From CAKTOF01 sp964523945 (GTDB taxonomy: Bacteria > Bacillota > Clostridia > Oscillospirales > Oscillospiraceae): DNA of 22,803 nucleotides. Shown here piece by piece: positions 7,046 through 15,359 of this stretch; within the stretch, counting starts at the first letter, position 1; each line of letters starts with the position of its first letter. The DNA is taken from contig CAZGBU010000019.1 of the NCBI GenBank assembly GCA_964523945.1, positions 1-22,803 of the forward strand, read 5' to 3'. Position numbers and translations under genes: made by a program. Below the pieces are notes generated by a model. That model saw only the letters and a list, made by a program, of their open reading frames with translations, had not been told where the DNA came from and made no database searches.

Positions 7046-8245
7046 ATGGAATTTGACTTTTCAACCATCATCGACCGGCAGGGCAAGGACGCGCTGGCCG
7101 TCGATGTGATTCCGATTCCCGGCGCGCAGATTGAGCCGGGCTTTTCCCGGATCCCGATGTGGATCGCCGATATGAATTTTGCCACTGCGCCTGCGGTGAT
7201 CCAGGCGATCACCGCGCGCGTGCAGCATCCGTGCTTCGGCTATTTCCAGATGCCGCAGGCGTACTTTGATTCCATTATCCGCTGGCAGAGCGCGCGCAAC
7301 GGTGCGGCCGGGCTGCACGCAGAGTGCATCGGCTATGAAAACGGTGTGCTCGGCGGCGTCGCCTCGGCGCTGCAGGCGTTTTCCGCGCCGGGCGATCCGG
7401 TGCTGGTGCATGCGCCGACCTACGTCGGCTTCACGCATACGCTTCAGGATTGCGGCCGGAAGATTGTCCTGAGTAATCTTATCCGGGACGAGCAGGGCGT
7501 CTGGCGCATGGATTACGAGGGCATCGACCGGAAGCTGAAAGAAAACCACATCCACGTCGCGATCTTCTGCACACCGCACAACCCGACCGGCCGCGTCTGG
7601 GAGCGCTGGGAGGTCGAACGCGCGATGGAGATCTACCGCGACAACGACTGTGTCGTGATCTGCGACGAGATTTGGTCGGATCTGATCCTGGACGGGCATC
7701 AGCATATTGCCCCACAGACCATCAGCGAGGACGCACGCAACCGTACCATTTCACTCTATGCGCTCTCGAAGACGTTCAATCTCGCCGGCCTGGTCGGCTC
7801 GTATCACATTATCTATAATCCTTATCTCCGCGACCGCGTTGCACGCCAGGCGGCTCAATCGCACTACAATGACGCGAATATCCTGTCGGTGCACGCGCTG
7901 ATCGGCGCATACTCCGATGGCGGCGCGCGCTGGGTTGACGAGCTGCGCAGCGTGCTGACAGAGAATGTGCGCTACGCCTGCAACTTCATTCGGACCCATT
8001 TCGACGGCGTTTCGGTCGCTGAACCGGAGGGAACCTATATGCTCTATCTCGACTGCTCGCGCTACTGTGCGGCGCATGGCGTGACGATCGATGAACTGCA
8101 GCGCCGCGGCGTTGCCTGCGGTGTGATCTGGCAGGATGGGCGCCCGTTCAACTGGGCGGATACGATCCGCATGAATCTGGCACTGCCGTTTTCGCTGGTC
8201 AAAGAGGCATTTGACCGGCTTGCACGGTATGTGTTCTGCGGCTGA
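7046..8245 (+). CDS. MalY/PatB-family PLP enzyme (cystathionine beta-lyase-type aminotransferase)
   Basis: This 399-residue fold-type I PLP enzyme matches the length of MalY/PatB proteins. Motifs seen are MWIADMNFATAP near residue 38, TPHNPTGRVW with Asn179, CDEIWSDL with Asp207, the PLP-binding Lys242 in ALSKTFNLAG, and the carboxylate-binding Arg375 in DTIRMNLALP. Family members split cystathionine or other C-S bonds to give pyruvate, ammonia and a thiol such as homocysteine; some act as aminotransferases or as regulators. I chose the ATG at 7046 because AAGGAG lies 9 nt upstream. Earlier ATGs lie in or near the promoter. It is a single gene ending at the palindrome at 8262, and neighbouring genes are not metabolic. 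The substrate (cystathionine, cysteine or other) cannot be fixed from sequence. Confidence 0.88.
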   Translation: MEFDFSTIIDRQGKDALAVDVIPIPGAQIEPGFSRIPMWIADMNFATAPAVIQAITARVQHPCFGYFQMPQAYFDSIIRWQSARNGAAGLHAECIGYENGVLGGVASALQAFSAPGDPVLVHAPTYVGFTHTLQDCGRKIVLSNLIRDEQGVWRMDYEGIDRKLKENHIHVAIFCTPHNPTGRVWERWEVERAMEIYRDNDCVVICDEIWSDLILDGHQHIAPQTISEDARNRTISLYALSKTFNLAGLVGSYHIIYNPYLRDRVARQAAQSHYNDANILSVHALIGAYSDGGARWVDELRSVLTENVRYACNFIRTHFDGVSVAEPEGTYMLYLDCSRYCAAHGVTIDELQRRGVACGVIWQDGRPFNWADTIRMNLALPFSLVKEAFDRLARYVFCG

Positions 8246-8261
8246 TCTGCTGAATCAGCAG

Positions 8262-8297
8262 GAACCCCCGGCATCCGGATCCGGATGCCGGGGGTTC
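8262..8297. terminator. 36-bp perfect palindrome, terminator-like, between convergent genes
   Basis: Two 18-bp arms meet at a GGATCC-type centre with no mismatch (GAACCCCCGGCATCCGGA then its exact complement). The RNA stem would be very stable, but only a short TCTCT follows and no U-tract is present on either strand. It sits between the ends of the aminotransferase and SLH-CHAP genes, so a bidirectional stop is the simplest reading. Confidence 0.7.
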
Positions 8298-8301
8298 TCT
8301 G

Positions 8302-9747
8302 TCAGCCGATCGGCGCGCCGGCGGCGGTGTAGTCGAGATGATTGAAGCCGTTGAGCCGCTCATAAGAATACCAGTTGAGCGGGTAGGGATTGGTGGAGGA
8401 ACTGGTTTTTACAATGTAGGTGACGCCGCGCCAGGAATGGCCGCTGTCTGCCATGGAAACCCAGATGCCGTTGTCGTCCACCGCTTCGACGTAGGCCACA
8501 TGGCCATAGCTGCCGCCGCTCCAGGAGACGATGGAATTGGCTGACGGCGTCCGGTCGCTGAGAAAATAGTGCCGGAGGCTGCTGTAGTAATTTCCGCCGT
8601 TGCCTAGGTTGGTCCTGCCGCCGCACAGCGCCGCAAAGTCCAGCCCATACGCCAGCTCGACGTACTGTGCTGCGCGGCCCCATGCCCACCAGGTGCACTG
8701 CCAGGTGTTTTTACCGGAGGCAAGGGCGGCTTCGTGCCAGGGATCCTGCCGGCTGACGCCGCGAACCTGCAGGCTGTAGCCGTAGTATTCCTGCCGGCCG
8801 GACAGGGAAGTGCCTGCGCCTACCCCATTTTTGGAATTATACAGATTGGTCGTCACATGAATGCAGTCGGACAGGCCGAGCACGCCGTAATTGGTCAGGT
8901 GACGGACGTTGCCGTCGATTGTTCTGCCGAGCGATGCGATAGAGGCCGGCGTATTTTCTGCCAGAATGTGTGCATTGAGCCACAGGACGTGTTCGTATGT
9001 AACGGTATCCAGATAAGACAACGGGAAATCGACGTGGAGCAGGCCGGTCCAGCCGGTGATGGTATCCCATGGGACAGCAGCTTCTCCGTCTGCCGCTGCG
9101 GTTACCGCCGGAAGCAGCTGGTGAAAATTTGAGATCATCTGCGCGACCTGCGCCCGGTTTGCGCTCGAGGATGGGTCGAAGCAGTCTTCGCTGCGGCCGT
9201 TTATGATGCCGGCCGCCTGGCAGGCAGCGATGGCGTTGCGTGTCTCATCGTCCAGCTCGTCCAGATCCAGGAATGATGCGACAGTGTCTTCCGGGAGAAT
9301 ATCGGCTTCGAGCCACTGGTTGAAACGTGCAAGCGCAAGGCAGATTTCCCCGCGGGAGACCTCCTCGGTGACACCGAACGCCGCCTCCGACCGGCAGTCT
9401 GCGATACCGCTGCTGATGGCCCAGACAACGGCGCCGGTGTACCACTGTCCGGCCGGGACGTCTGAGAGGTTCGTGCTGACGCTGTTGTCGGCTTCCAGCC
9501 CCGTCATGCGAAACAGAACCGTGTAGAGCATAGCGCGGTTCATGGTTCGCTCCGGCGCGAAAGAACTTTCACTCAGTCCCTGGAAAAGCGCCTGCTCCGT
9601 GACATAACTGACGGCGGGCGCAAACCAGTCGTCGGAGTGTACGTCGAGGAATACTGCGGCTGCGGCCTCGGCCTGTGGTGCGGCGGCGCCCAACAGAACC
9701 GCAGAAAAGAAAAAGACGATGAGTTTTTGCAGCAGATGGTGCATCAT
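8302..9747 (-). CDS. Secreted SLH-domain CHAP peptidoglycan hydrolase
   Basis: This 481-residue protein has a Sec signal peptide (residues 1-28, likely cut after QAEA). Three SLH-type repeats follow (about 31-85, 93-148 and 158-212), then a linker, a middle region of unclear fold (about 225-340) and a C-terminal CHAP domain (about 345-470). CHAP residues seen are the probable nucleophile Cys351 in WQCTWWAWGRA and His416 in YGHVAYVEAV. SLH domains hold proteins to the secondary wall polymer. CHAP domains cut peptidoglycan as amidases or endopeptidases. The SLH repeats are divergent, and the second and third have weak motifs. The start is the first ATG of two (9747), with AGAGGGG 8 nt upstream. 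It is monocistronic, divergent from the wall-synthesis pair, and a likely surface autolysin or remodelling enzyme. Confidence 0.85.
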   Translation of the reverse strand: MMHHLLQKLIVFFFSAVLLGAAAPQAEAAAAVFLDVHSDDWFAPAVSYVTEQALFQGLSESSFAPERTMNRAMLYTVLFRMTGLEADNSVSTNLSDVPAGQWYTGAVVWAISSGIADCRSEAAFGVTEEVSRGEICLALARFNQWLEADILPEDTVASFLDLDELDDETRNAIAACQAAGIINGRSEDCFDPSSSANRAQVAQMISNFHQLLPAVTAAADGEAAVPWDTITGWTGLLHVDFPLSYLDTVTYEHVLWLNAHILAENTPASIASLGRTIDGNVRHLTNYGVLGLSDCIHVTTNLYNSKNGVGAGTSLSGRQEYYGYSLQVRGVSRQDPWHEAALASGKNTWQCTWWAWGRAAQYVELAYGLDFAALCGGRTNLGNGGNYYSSLRHYFLSDRTPSANSIVSWSGGSYGHVAYVEAVDDNGIWVSMADSGHSWRGVTYIVKTSSSTNPYPLNWYSYERLNGFNHLDYTAAGAPIG

Positions 9748-9822
9748 TCGGAAATCCCCTCTTCTCAATACGCAATACGATAACGCAGCGTACCTGTGGC
9801 CGCGGATGGGTACAAATACTTT

Positions 9823-9851
9823 ATTATACAGGAACCAGGAAGAAAATGCAA
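9823..9851 (-). promoter_or_regulatory. Promoter of the SLH-CHAP gene
   Basis: On the minus strand, TTGCAT (9846-9851), a 17-nt spacer, then a perfect TATAAT (9823-9828). The leader is about 70 nt. Confidence 0.75.
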
Positions 9852-9913
9852 TTGCTTTTTCAGGAAGCTGCCTCCAATTTAGCGCCTGCAGATACATGCC
9901 TGTGCCGGTGCGG

Positions 9914-9942
9914 TTGCATGATTTCGTCGCCCGTGGTACAAT
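9914..9942 (+). promoter_or_regulatory. Promoter of the FHA-SEDS / PBP operon
   Basis: TTGCAT (9914-9919), a 17-nt spacer, then TACAAT (9937-9942). The leader is only about 20 nt and is mostly ribosome-binding site. Confidence 0.7.
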
Positions 9943-9967
9943 ACTGAAATCAAAGGCGGTGATTCAT

Positions 9968-11710
9968 TTGACTGTTTTGACGGGGCTGTTTGCCGGCGTG
10001 GCAGAGTGGTTTGACACGTTTGGCGGCGGAATGGCCGGCCCGGTGTGCACGGCGCTCCGTTATATTTTCCCGCTGTTGTCTGTGGTGATCCTGCTCCGGT
10101 GCGCCCGTTCGCTGCTGCTGTTCCGCACCGAGCCGGAAACCTGGGCGCTGCTTGTGCTGCCCGGCGGCACAACGCTGCCGGTCACACACTGGGAAAACGT
10201 GATCGGCCGGAAGAAAAATTGCGACCTGGTGATCGAATTTCCGACTGTCTCGCGCAGTCATGCCGTCCTGACGCGGTATGACGACGGGAGCTGGTCGATC
10301 CGTGATATCGGCTCGAAAGGCGGTATTCAGGTCAACGGCCAGGAAGTTTCCTCGTGCGAGGTGCGCTTTGGCGACAGTATTTCGCTTGGCGGTGTGGAGG
10401 TGGAACTCGTACCGTTCACTGCGGAGCAGGAGCAGATTCAGGCGAGCACGCGCACGCGCGCCGGCGCACAGATCCACCCGGGCGCGACGCTCGCGCTTTT
10501 GACGTTGTTTCAGGTGCTGACCGCACTGCAGCTGTGCCTGAGCATCGGAGAGACAGGCGTGATCTTCGGCTCGTTTGCCGCGCTGGTGCTGATGGAGTGG
10601 GCGCTGTTCCTGTTTCAGAAGAGCCTGGGGCGGTCGGGTTATGATGTGGAGACGATTGCATTCTGGCTGACGACACTCGGGCTGGCGATTGGTGCGTCGG
10701 ACGACCCGTCCGGTATGCCAAAAATCATCCTGACGGTCGCGATGGGCCTGGCGGCCTTTCTGACGATCGGCTGGGCGCTGCGCGACCTGACGCGCACAAA
10801 GAAGATGCGTTATCTGGCCGCGGCTGCCGGCGCGGCGCTGCTTGCGGCGAACCTGGCGTTCGGCACGGAGCTGTATGGCGCGCGAAACTGGATCTTCATC
10901 GGGTCGGTTTCATTCCAGCCATCGGAGCTGGTCAAACTGTGCTTTGTGTTTGTCGGCGCATCAACACTCGACCGGATTGTAGCCCGGCGGAACCTGATCC
11001 TGTTTCTGGCCTATACCGGTATGGTGTGCGGTGCGCTGGCGCTGATGAATGATTTTGGCACAGCGATCGTTTTCTTCGCGGCGTTTCTGGTGATCGCATT
11101 CCTGCGCTCGGGCAACTTTGCGAGCCTGGCGCTGATCTGTGCGGGCGTGGCGTTTGCCGGCGCGCTGGTGCTGCGGTTCCGGCCGTATGCGCTCAGCCGG
11201 TTTTCGGCCTGGGGACATGTGTGGGAAAATGCGCTCAGCTCCGGCTACCAGCAGACGCGCGCAATGATGTGCATTGCCTCCGGCGGGCTGTTCGGCCTCG
11301 GGCCGGGCAACGGCTGGCTGAAATATGTGGCGGCGTCGGATACCGACCTGGTCTTTGCGTTTGTCGGCGAGGAGTGGGGGCTTCTGATGGCGGTGCTGAT
11401 GGTAGCCGCCGTCGCCTGTCTCGGCGCGTTTACGGTCAAATCGGCCGGCGTCGGGCGCAGCAGCTTCTACACGATCGGCGCATGTGCCGCCATGTGTATT
11501 CTGATGGTGCAGGCAATCCTGAATGTATTTGGCACGGTGGACTTCCTGCCGCTGACCGGTATGACGTTCCCGTTTGTCTCCAATGGTGGGTCGAGCATGA
11601 TCTCGGCGTGGGGCCTGCTTGCGTTTGTCAAGGCGGCTGACACGCGGCAGAACGCAAGCTTTGCTGTTCGGCTGCCCGGGCGTAAGCGGGAGCAGGAGGA
11701 TGCGGCATGA
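9968..11710 (+). CDS. FHA-domain-fused SEDS glycosyltransferase (FtsW/RodA/SpoVE family)
   Basis: This 580-residue protein has a first membrane helix near residues 28-50. A cytoplasmic FHA domain follows (about 77-150, with IGRKKNCD, SRSHAVL and GIQVNG, the phosphothreonine-binding pattern). A SEDS polymerase with about ten helices makes up the rest (about 172-556). SEDS motifs are GARNWIFIGSVSFQPSELVK at 304-323, NDFGTAIVFF at 361, DTDLVFAFVGEEWG near 458 with the probable catalytic Asp460, and GMTFPFVSNGGSSM near 531. SEDS enzymes polymerise lipid II glycan strands together with a class B PBP. I chose TTG at 9968 because AAAGGCGGTGAT, an almost perfect match to the anti-Shine-Dalgarno sequence, is spaced 8 nt from it. 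GTG at 9959 lies within that site. It overlaps the PBP gene by 4 nt. Confidence 0.92.
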   Translation: MTVLTGLFAGVAEWFDTFGGGMAGPVCTALRYIFPLLSVVILLRCARSLLLFRTEPETWALLVLPGGTTLPVTHWENVIGRKKNCDLVIEFPTVSRSHAVLTRYDDGSWSIRDIGSKGGIQVNGQEVSSCEVRFGDSISLGGVEVELVPFTAEQEQIQASTRTRAGAQIHPGATLALLTLFQVLTALQLCLSIGETGVIFGSFAALVLMEWALFLFQKSLGRSGYDVETIAFWLTTLGLAIGASDDPSGMPKIILTVAMGLAAFLTIGWALRDLTRTKKMRYLAAAAGAALLAANLAFGTELYGARNWIFIGSVSFQPSELVKLCFVFVGASTLDRIVARRNLILFLAYTGMVCGALALMNDFGTAIVFFAAFLVIAFLRSGNFASLALICAGVAFAGALVLRFRPYALSRFSAWGHVWENALSSGYQQTRAMMCIASGGLFGLGPGNGWLKYVAASDTDLVFAFVGEEWGLLMAVLMVAAVACLGAFTVKSAGVGRSSFYTIGACAAMCILMVQAILNVFGTVDFLPLTGMTFPFVSNGGSSMISAWGLLAFVKAADTRQNASFAVRLPGRKREQEDAA

Positions 11711-13080
11711 AGCAGATTTCCAAACGCGCGCTGTGTGCGCTGGCCGTTGCGGGCGTGCTGCTGCTCGGCGCACTGGTGTTTGTCGCAGTCTATTTGGTCC
11801 GCGGCGACGACTGGATCGTCTTTTCCGGCAGTCCGCACGTCTATACAAATGGCAACCTTGACGCCGGTATTGTGACCGACCGCGACGGCACCACGCTGCT
11901 TGAGCAGACAGACGGCGCGCGCAGCTATGCCGCCGATCTGACCGTGCGGGAGGCGACGCTGCATCTGCTCGGCGACCGCTATGGCAATATTTCGTCGACC
12001 ATTCTGGAGCAGTATGCCGACCTGCTCATCGGCTATAATCCCATCACGGGTATCTACAGAGCACGAGACGAGCGGAATACACTGCGGCTGACCGTCAGCG
12101 CAGAGGTGCAGGCCGCTGCGCTCGAGGCACTCGGCGGGCGCGCCGGAACCGTCGGCGTGTACAACTATAAAACCGGAGAGATCCTGTGTGCGGTGACTGC
12201 GCCGACGTATGATCCGGACAATGTGCCCGACATTGCGGGCGACACGACCGGCGCCTACAGCGGTGCGTATCTGAACCGCCTGACGCAGGCAACGTATGTG
12301 CCTGGATCGATCTTCAAGGTGCTGACGGCGGCGGCCGCGCTTGAGACAATCGAAGACATCGAGGAACAGACGTTCTACTGTGCCGGCACACTGGATATTG
12401 GCGGCGACACCATTACCTGTTCCGGCGTACACGGGACGGTGACGCTGGAACAGGCGCTGGCGCACTCGTGCAACTGCGCGTTTGCCGAGATCGCACTGGA
12501 AGTCGGCGCGGATACGCTCACGGAATACGCTGCGCGCGCGGGCCTGCTCGATTCTTACTCGTTTGACGGCATCACAACGCCGGCTGGCAATTTCGATCTG
12601 ACGGATGCGGCCAACTCCGAGATCGCCTGGGCCGGCATCGGGCAGTATACTGATCTGGTCAGCCCGCTGGGATACATGGTGTTTATGGGTGCAGTCGCCG
12701 GCGGCGGCCAGGCGGCAGAACCGTATCTGGCAGATGCGGTGGTTGCGCAGAGCGGTCGGGAGACCTACTCTGCCGAAGTGCGGATGACGGACAGCATGCT
12801 CTCCGCGCAGACGGCTGAACGGCTGCAGGAAATGATGCGGAACAATGTTGTCTCCATCTATGGCGCGCAGCAGTTCGGCGACCTGACGGTGTGTGCGAAA
12901 TCCGGCACGGCAGAGGTTGGCGGCGGGCTTTCGCCGCATGCAACATTCGCGGGGTTTGTGCTGGATGACGACTGCCCGCTGGCGTTTATCGTTGTGGTGG
13001 AGAACGCTGGCTCCGGCAGCGGCGTGTGCGCGCCGATCGCGGCCGCGGTGCTGCGCGCGTGCGACAGCGTGCTGAATTGA
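11707..13080 (+). CDS. Class B penicillin-binding protein (PbpA/FtsI-type transpeptidase)
   Basis: This 457-residue protein has an N-terminal membrane anchor (about 9-31), a short connecting region and a transpeptidase domain (about 145-455). All three active-site motifs are present: Ser201-I-F-Lys204 in VPGSIFKVL, Ser254-Cys-Asn256 in AHSCNCAF, and Lys398-Ser-Gly-Thr401 in CAKSGTAEV. It cross-links peptidoglycan strands made by its SEDS partner. It is shorter than most FtsI/PBP2 proteins and resembles the compact PbpA type found beside RodA in Actinobacteria and Clostridia. The start ATG overlaps the SEDS stop codon (ATGA), so translation is coupled and the two form a pair. A terminator follows within 20 nt. 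Confidence 0.92.
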   Translation: MKQISKRALCALAVAGVLLLGALVFVAVYLVRGDDWIVFSGSPHVYTNGNLDAGIVTDRDGTTLLEQTDGARSYAADLTVREATLHLLGDRYGNISSTILEQYADLLIGYNPITGIYRARDERNTLRLTVSAEVQAAALEALGGRAGTVGVYNYKTGEILCAVTAPTYDPDNVPDIAGDTTGAYSGAYLNRLTQATYVPGSIFKVLTAAAALETIEDIEEQTFYCAGTLDIGGDTITCSGVHGTVTLEQALAHSCNCAFAEIALEVGADTLTEYAARAGLLDSYSFDGITTPAGNFDLTDAANSEIAWAGIGQYTDLVSPLGYMVFMGAVAGGGQAAEPYLADAVVAQSGRETYSAEVRMTDSMLSAQTAERLQEMMRNNVVSIYGAQQFGDLTVCAKSGTAEVGGGLSPHATFAGFVLDDDCPLAFIVVVENAGSGSGVCAPIAAAVLRACDSVLN

Positions 13081-13094
13081 TATTGGCAGATGAA

Positions 13095-13134
13095 CTGCCC
13101 GGCGCATCATTTTTGCGCCGGGCAGCTCTATTTT
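13095..13134 (+). terminator. Intrinsic terminator after the PBP gene
   Basis: Perfect 12-bp stem CTGCCCGGCGCA / TGCGCCGGGCAG with a 7-nt loop, followed by CTCTATTTT. Confidence 0.85.
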
Positions 13135-13221
13135 GGACCGGCAAAGCCAGCGCACAGCGTAAGTTTGCTTTTTTTCACAAAATTTTGCTTGTTTTTTTGG
13201 TACGCCACTTTTCCTTCGCTG

Positions 13222-13230
13222 TGCTATGAT
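13222..13230 (+). promoter_or_regulatory. Extended -10 promoter of the flavin oxidoreductase
   Basis: TGCTATGAT is an extended -10 element. No good -35 is found at 16-18 nt upstream. A run of T-tracts at 13167-13198, including the palindrome CAAAATTTTG (13178-13187), could act as an UP-element or regulator site. Transcription probably starts near 13237, before a strong GGAGGAAAGGGG ribosome site. Confidence 0.5.
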
Positions 13231-13269
13231 GCACATGCAAAACAATTTGGAGGAAAGGGGATTGTATCC

Positions 13270-15306
13270 ATGAACCCATATTCGCATGTGCTCAGCCCCG
13301 TGACGGTTCGCGGCAAGCAGCTGAAAACCCGCCTGCTCCAGTCAAAGAGCTCGCTGCCGCCGCATGACCTGGCGACGCTGCCGGATTTCTATCTGGAGGT
13401 GGCGCGCAACGGTGCGGCAATGGTCACGGTCTGGATTGGAAACTATCCATCCGAGACGGCCCAGACCGGCCATGAGAGCCCAATGATGGGGGCGACGCTT
13501 GATATGACCGACCCGGCTGTGCGCGAAGCTTACCGCTCGCTCAACGACCGGCTGCACGAGCTGGGAACGCTCTCGTCTGCCTCGCTGCAGAGCATCGAGC
13601 CGGTGGACGTGAACATCTCCGATGCGCCGAACTGGGACGAGATCCCGGCGCACGGCGATTACAATTCCATGACGTACTTCAACAAGCCCGGTATCCCGGC
13701 GGACCGGCTTGAGAAGATGCTGCAGGACTTTGTCGATGCCTGTGTCGATCTGCAAAAGCTCGGCTTCGACGCGGTGACGTTCTATATGTCCTATCGCGCG
13801 TCGATCCTCTGCAACTCGCTCTCGCCGGTGCTCAACCAGCGCACCGATCAATACGGCGGCAGGACGAATGCCGAGCGCGCGCGGCTGACGAAAGAGCTGT
13901 TTACGCGCATCCGCCAGGCATGTCCGGACCTGATCCTCGAGGTACAGTGCTCCGGCGAGGAGGAGGAACCCGGCTACACGGTCGCCGACTGGCTCGACTA
14001 CTGCCGCGAGTGGGACGGCCTGATTGATCTGATGCAGGTGCGCGGCTACGACGGTTCGGCCACGCATGTCTCCGGCGTCAACATGAAAGAGCATTGTCCG
14101 CCGAACCTGCGCTTTGCCGAGGCGTTTAAGAAAGCGGGCTTTTCCTTCCTGATTTCGCCGGTTGGCGGCTTTGGCGATCCGGCCGACATCGAGCGCTTTA
14201 TCGCCGAGGGCAGAACGGATCTTGTTTCGATGGCGCGGCAGTTTATTGCCGATCCGCACTATTATGAAAAGCTCCAGGCGAGCGCGCCGACGAACGAATT
14301 TGTGCCGTGCATCCGCTGCAACGACTGCCACGGCCGCCATCGCTGCCCGGTCAATCCGCTGACCCTGGTGCGCGGCAAAACGTATTCCGATGCCCCGGCG
14401 AAGCGGAAAAAAGTCGCCGTCATCGGCGGCGGTCCGGCGGGTATGCTCGCGGCCGTCACAGCTGCGCGGCGCGGCCACAGTGTCACCCTGTTTGAAAAGG
14501 CGGATCGCCTCGGCGGCCAGCTCAACGTCGCCTGCGTACCCGCATTCAAATGGCCGCTGCGGGAATACCGCGACTATCTGATCCGGCAGACAGAGCAGTG
14601 CGGGGCAGAAATCCGGCTGAATGCGGAGGCAACGCCGGAAGAAATCCGCGCGGCGAGCTATGATGCCGTAATCTGTGCGCTCGGTTCCGAGCCGAAGCGG
14701 ATTCCGGTCAAGGGCGCGGACGCGCCGAACGTCTGGCTGGCGGACGATGCGATGTGCAATGCGGAAAAGCTTGGCCACCGCGTTGTGGTCATCGGCGGCG
14801 CAACGACCGGCCGCGAGACGGCGCTGCATCTGGCTGAACACGGCCACGACGTGACGATGCTGACCCGAACGCAGGCGGCGCTTTTCCGTGATTTCCACGC
14901 GCAGCGCGCGGAGGAAGACCTTGCAGAGCTGGATCCCAACTTCCACTATCTCGAACATTGTTCGGTGCAGGAGATCGGGGACGGCTATCTGATTGCGAAG
15001 GTCAAGCGCAGCATCCCAAAAGTCAAACTGGGATTCGGCGGCTGCGTGATCCCGGGCCACATGAGTTTTGACCTGTCGGATGGGCATTGGCCGATTGCAG
15101 AGTTTGACGAGTCGAACGCGACGGTCGAGACGGTCCGGCTGGAATTTGACGACGTGGTCGTCTCGGGCGGCCGGACGCCGAATGCGAAAGCGGCCGAACG
15201 CTTCCGCGGCAGCGCGCCGGAATATTTTACGGTCGGCGACGACGTGAAGCCCGGCGATATCCGCGATGGCGCAGGCGACGCATACGACATTGCAATGCAG
15301 CTTTAA
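13270..15306 (+). CDS. Old-yellow-enzyme-type NADH:flavin oxidoreductase with 4Fe-4S and FAD/NAD domains
   Basis: This 678-residue protein has the layout of 2,4-dienoyl-CoA reductase, enoate reductases and BaiCD/BaiH. An N-terminal FMN TIM barrel (about 5-335) contains LSPVLNQRTDQYGG at 184. An Fe-S cysteine set (Cys347, Cys350, Cys353, Cys359) precedes PVNP. A Rossmann FAD site (VIGGGPAG at 384) and a second nucleotide site (VVVIGGATTG near 505) follow. Such enzymes reduce activated C=C bonds in dienoyl-CoA, cinnamate-like, bile-acid or tetrapyrrole substrates, with NAD(P)H electrons passing through FAD, Fe-S and FMN. The usual segment after GFD (HGAHGYL or similar) here reads VTFYMSYRASIL, so the substrate pocket differs. 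I chose the ATG at 13270 (AGGGG 9 nt upstream). It is monocistronic and its substrate is unknown. Confidence 0.9.
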   Translation: MNPYSHVLSPVTVRGKQLKTRLLQSKSSLPPHDLATLPDFYLEVARNGAAMVTVWIGNYPSETAQTGHESPMMGATLDMTDPAVREAYRSLNDRLHELGTLSSASLQSIEPVDVNISDAPNWDEIPAHGDYNSMTYFNKPGIPADRLEKMLQDFVDACVDLQKLGFDAVTFYMSYRASILCNSLSPVLNQRTDQYGGRTNAERARLTKELFTRIRQACPDLILEVQCSGEEEEPGYTVADWLDYCREWDGLIDLMQVRGYDGSATHVSGVNMKEHCPPNLRFAEAFKKAGFSFLISPVGGFGDPADIERFIAEGRTDLVSMARQFIADPHYYEKLQASAPTNEFVPCIRCNDCHGRHRCPVNPLTLVRGKTYSDAPAKRKKVAVIGGGPAGMLAAVTAARRGHSVTLFEKADRLGGQLNVACVPAFKWPLREYRDYLIRQTEQCGAEIRLNAEATPEEIRAASYDAVICALGSEPKRIPVKGADAPNVWLADDAMCNAEKLGHRVVVIGGATTGRETALHLAEHGHDVTMLTRTQAALFRDFHAQRAEEDLAELDPNFHYLEHCSVQEIGDGYLIAKVKRSIPKVKLGFGGCVIPGHMSFDLSDGHWPIAEFDESNATVETVRLEFDDVVVSGGRTPNAKAAERFRGSAPEYFTVGDDVKPGDIRDGAGDAYDIAMQL

Positions 15307-15316
15307 TCCAATAGAG

Positions 15317-15349
15317 CAGCGGGGCAGGATCGATGATCCTGCCTCGCTG
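15317..15349. terminator. Terminator-like hairpin between convergent genes
   Basis: 15-bp stem CAGCGGGGCAGGATC / GATCCTGCCTCGCTG with one G-U pair and a 3-nt loop. Outer bases AATCCAA and TTGGATT (15305-15311 and 15350-15356) can extend it. It lacks a clear U-tract but separates the convergent oxidoreductase and degV genes. Confidence 0.65.
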
Positions 15350-15359
15350 TTGGATTGAT

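Noticed and set aside
6865..7212. N-terminal extension of the VWA-lectin protein by 116 residues
   Set aside because: It would cross both divergent promoters and the start of the aminotransferase gene. The zinc ribbon begins right at the ATG at 6864, which has a good ribosome site.
11467..13287. 606-codon minus-strand frame opposite the PBP gene
   Set aside because: Antisense shadow: the sense strand encodes all three transpeptidase motifs, and the antisense translation is Arg/His-rich without domains.
13342..15087. 581-codon minus-strand frame opposite the flavin oxidoreductase
   Set aside because: The sense strand carries clear FMN, Fe-S and FAD motifs; the antisense frame has none.
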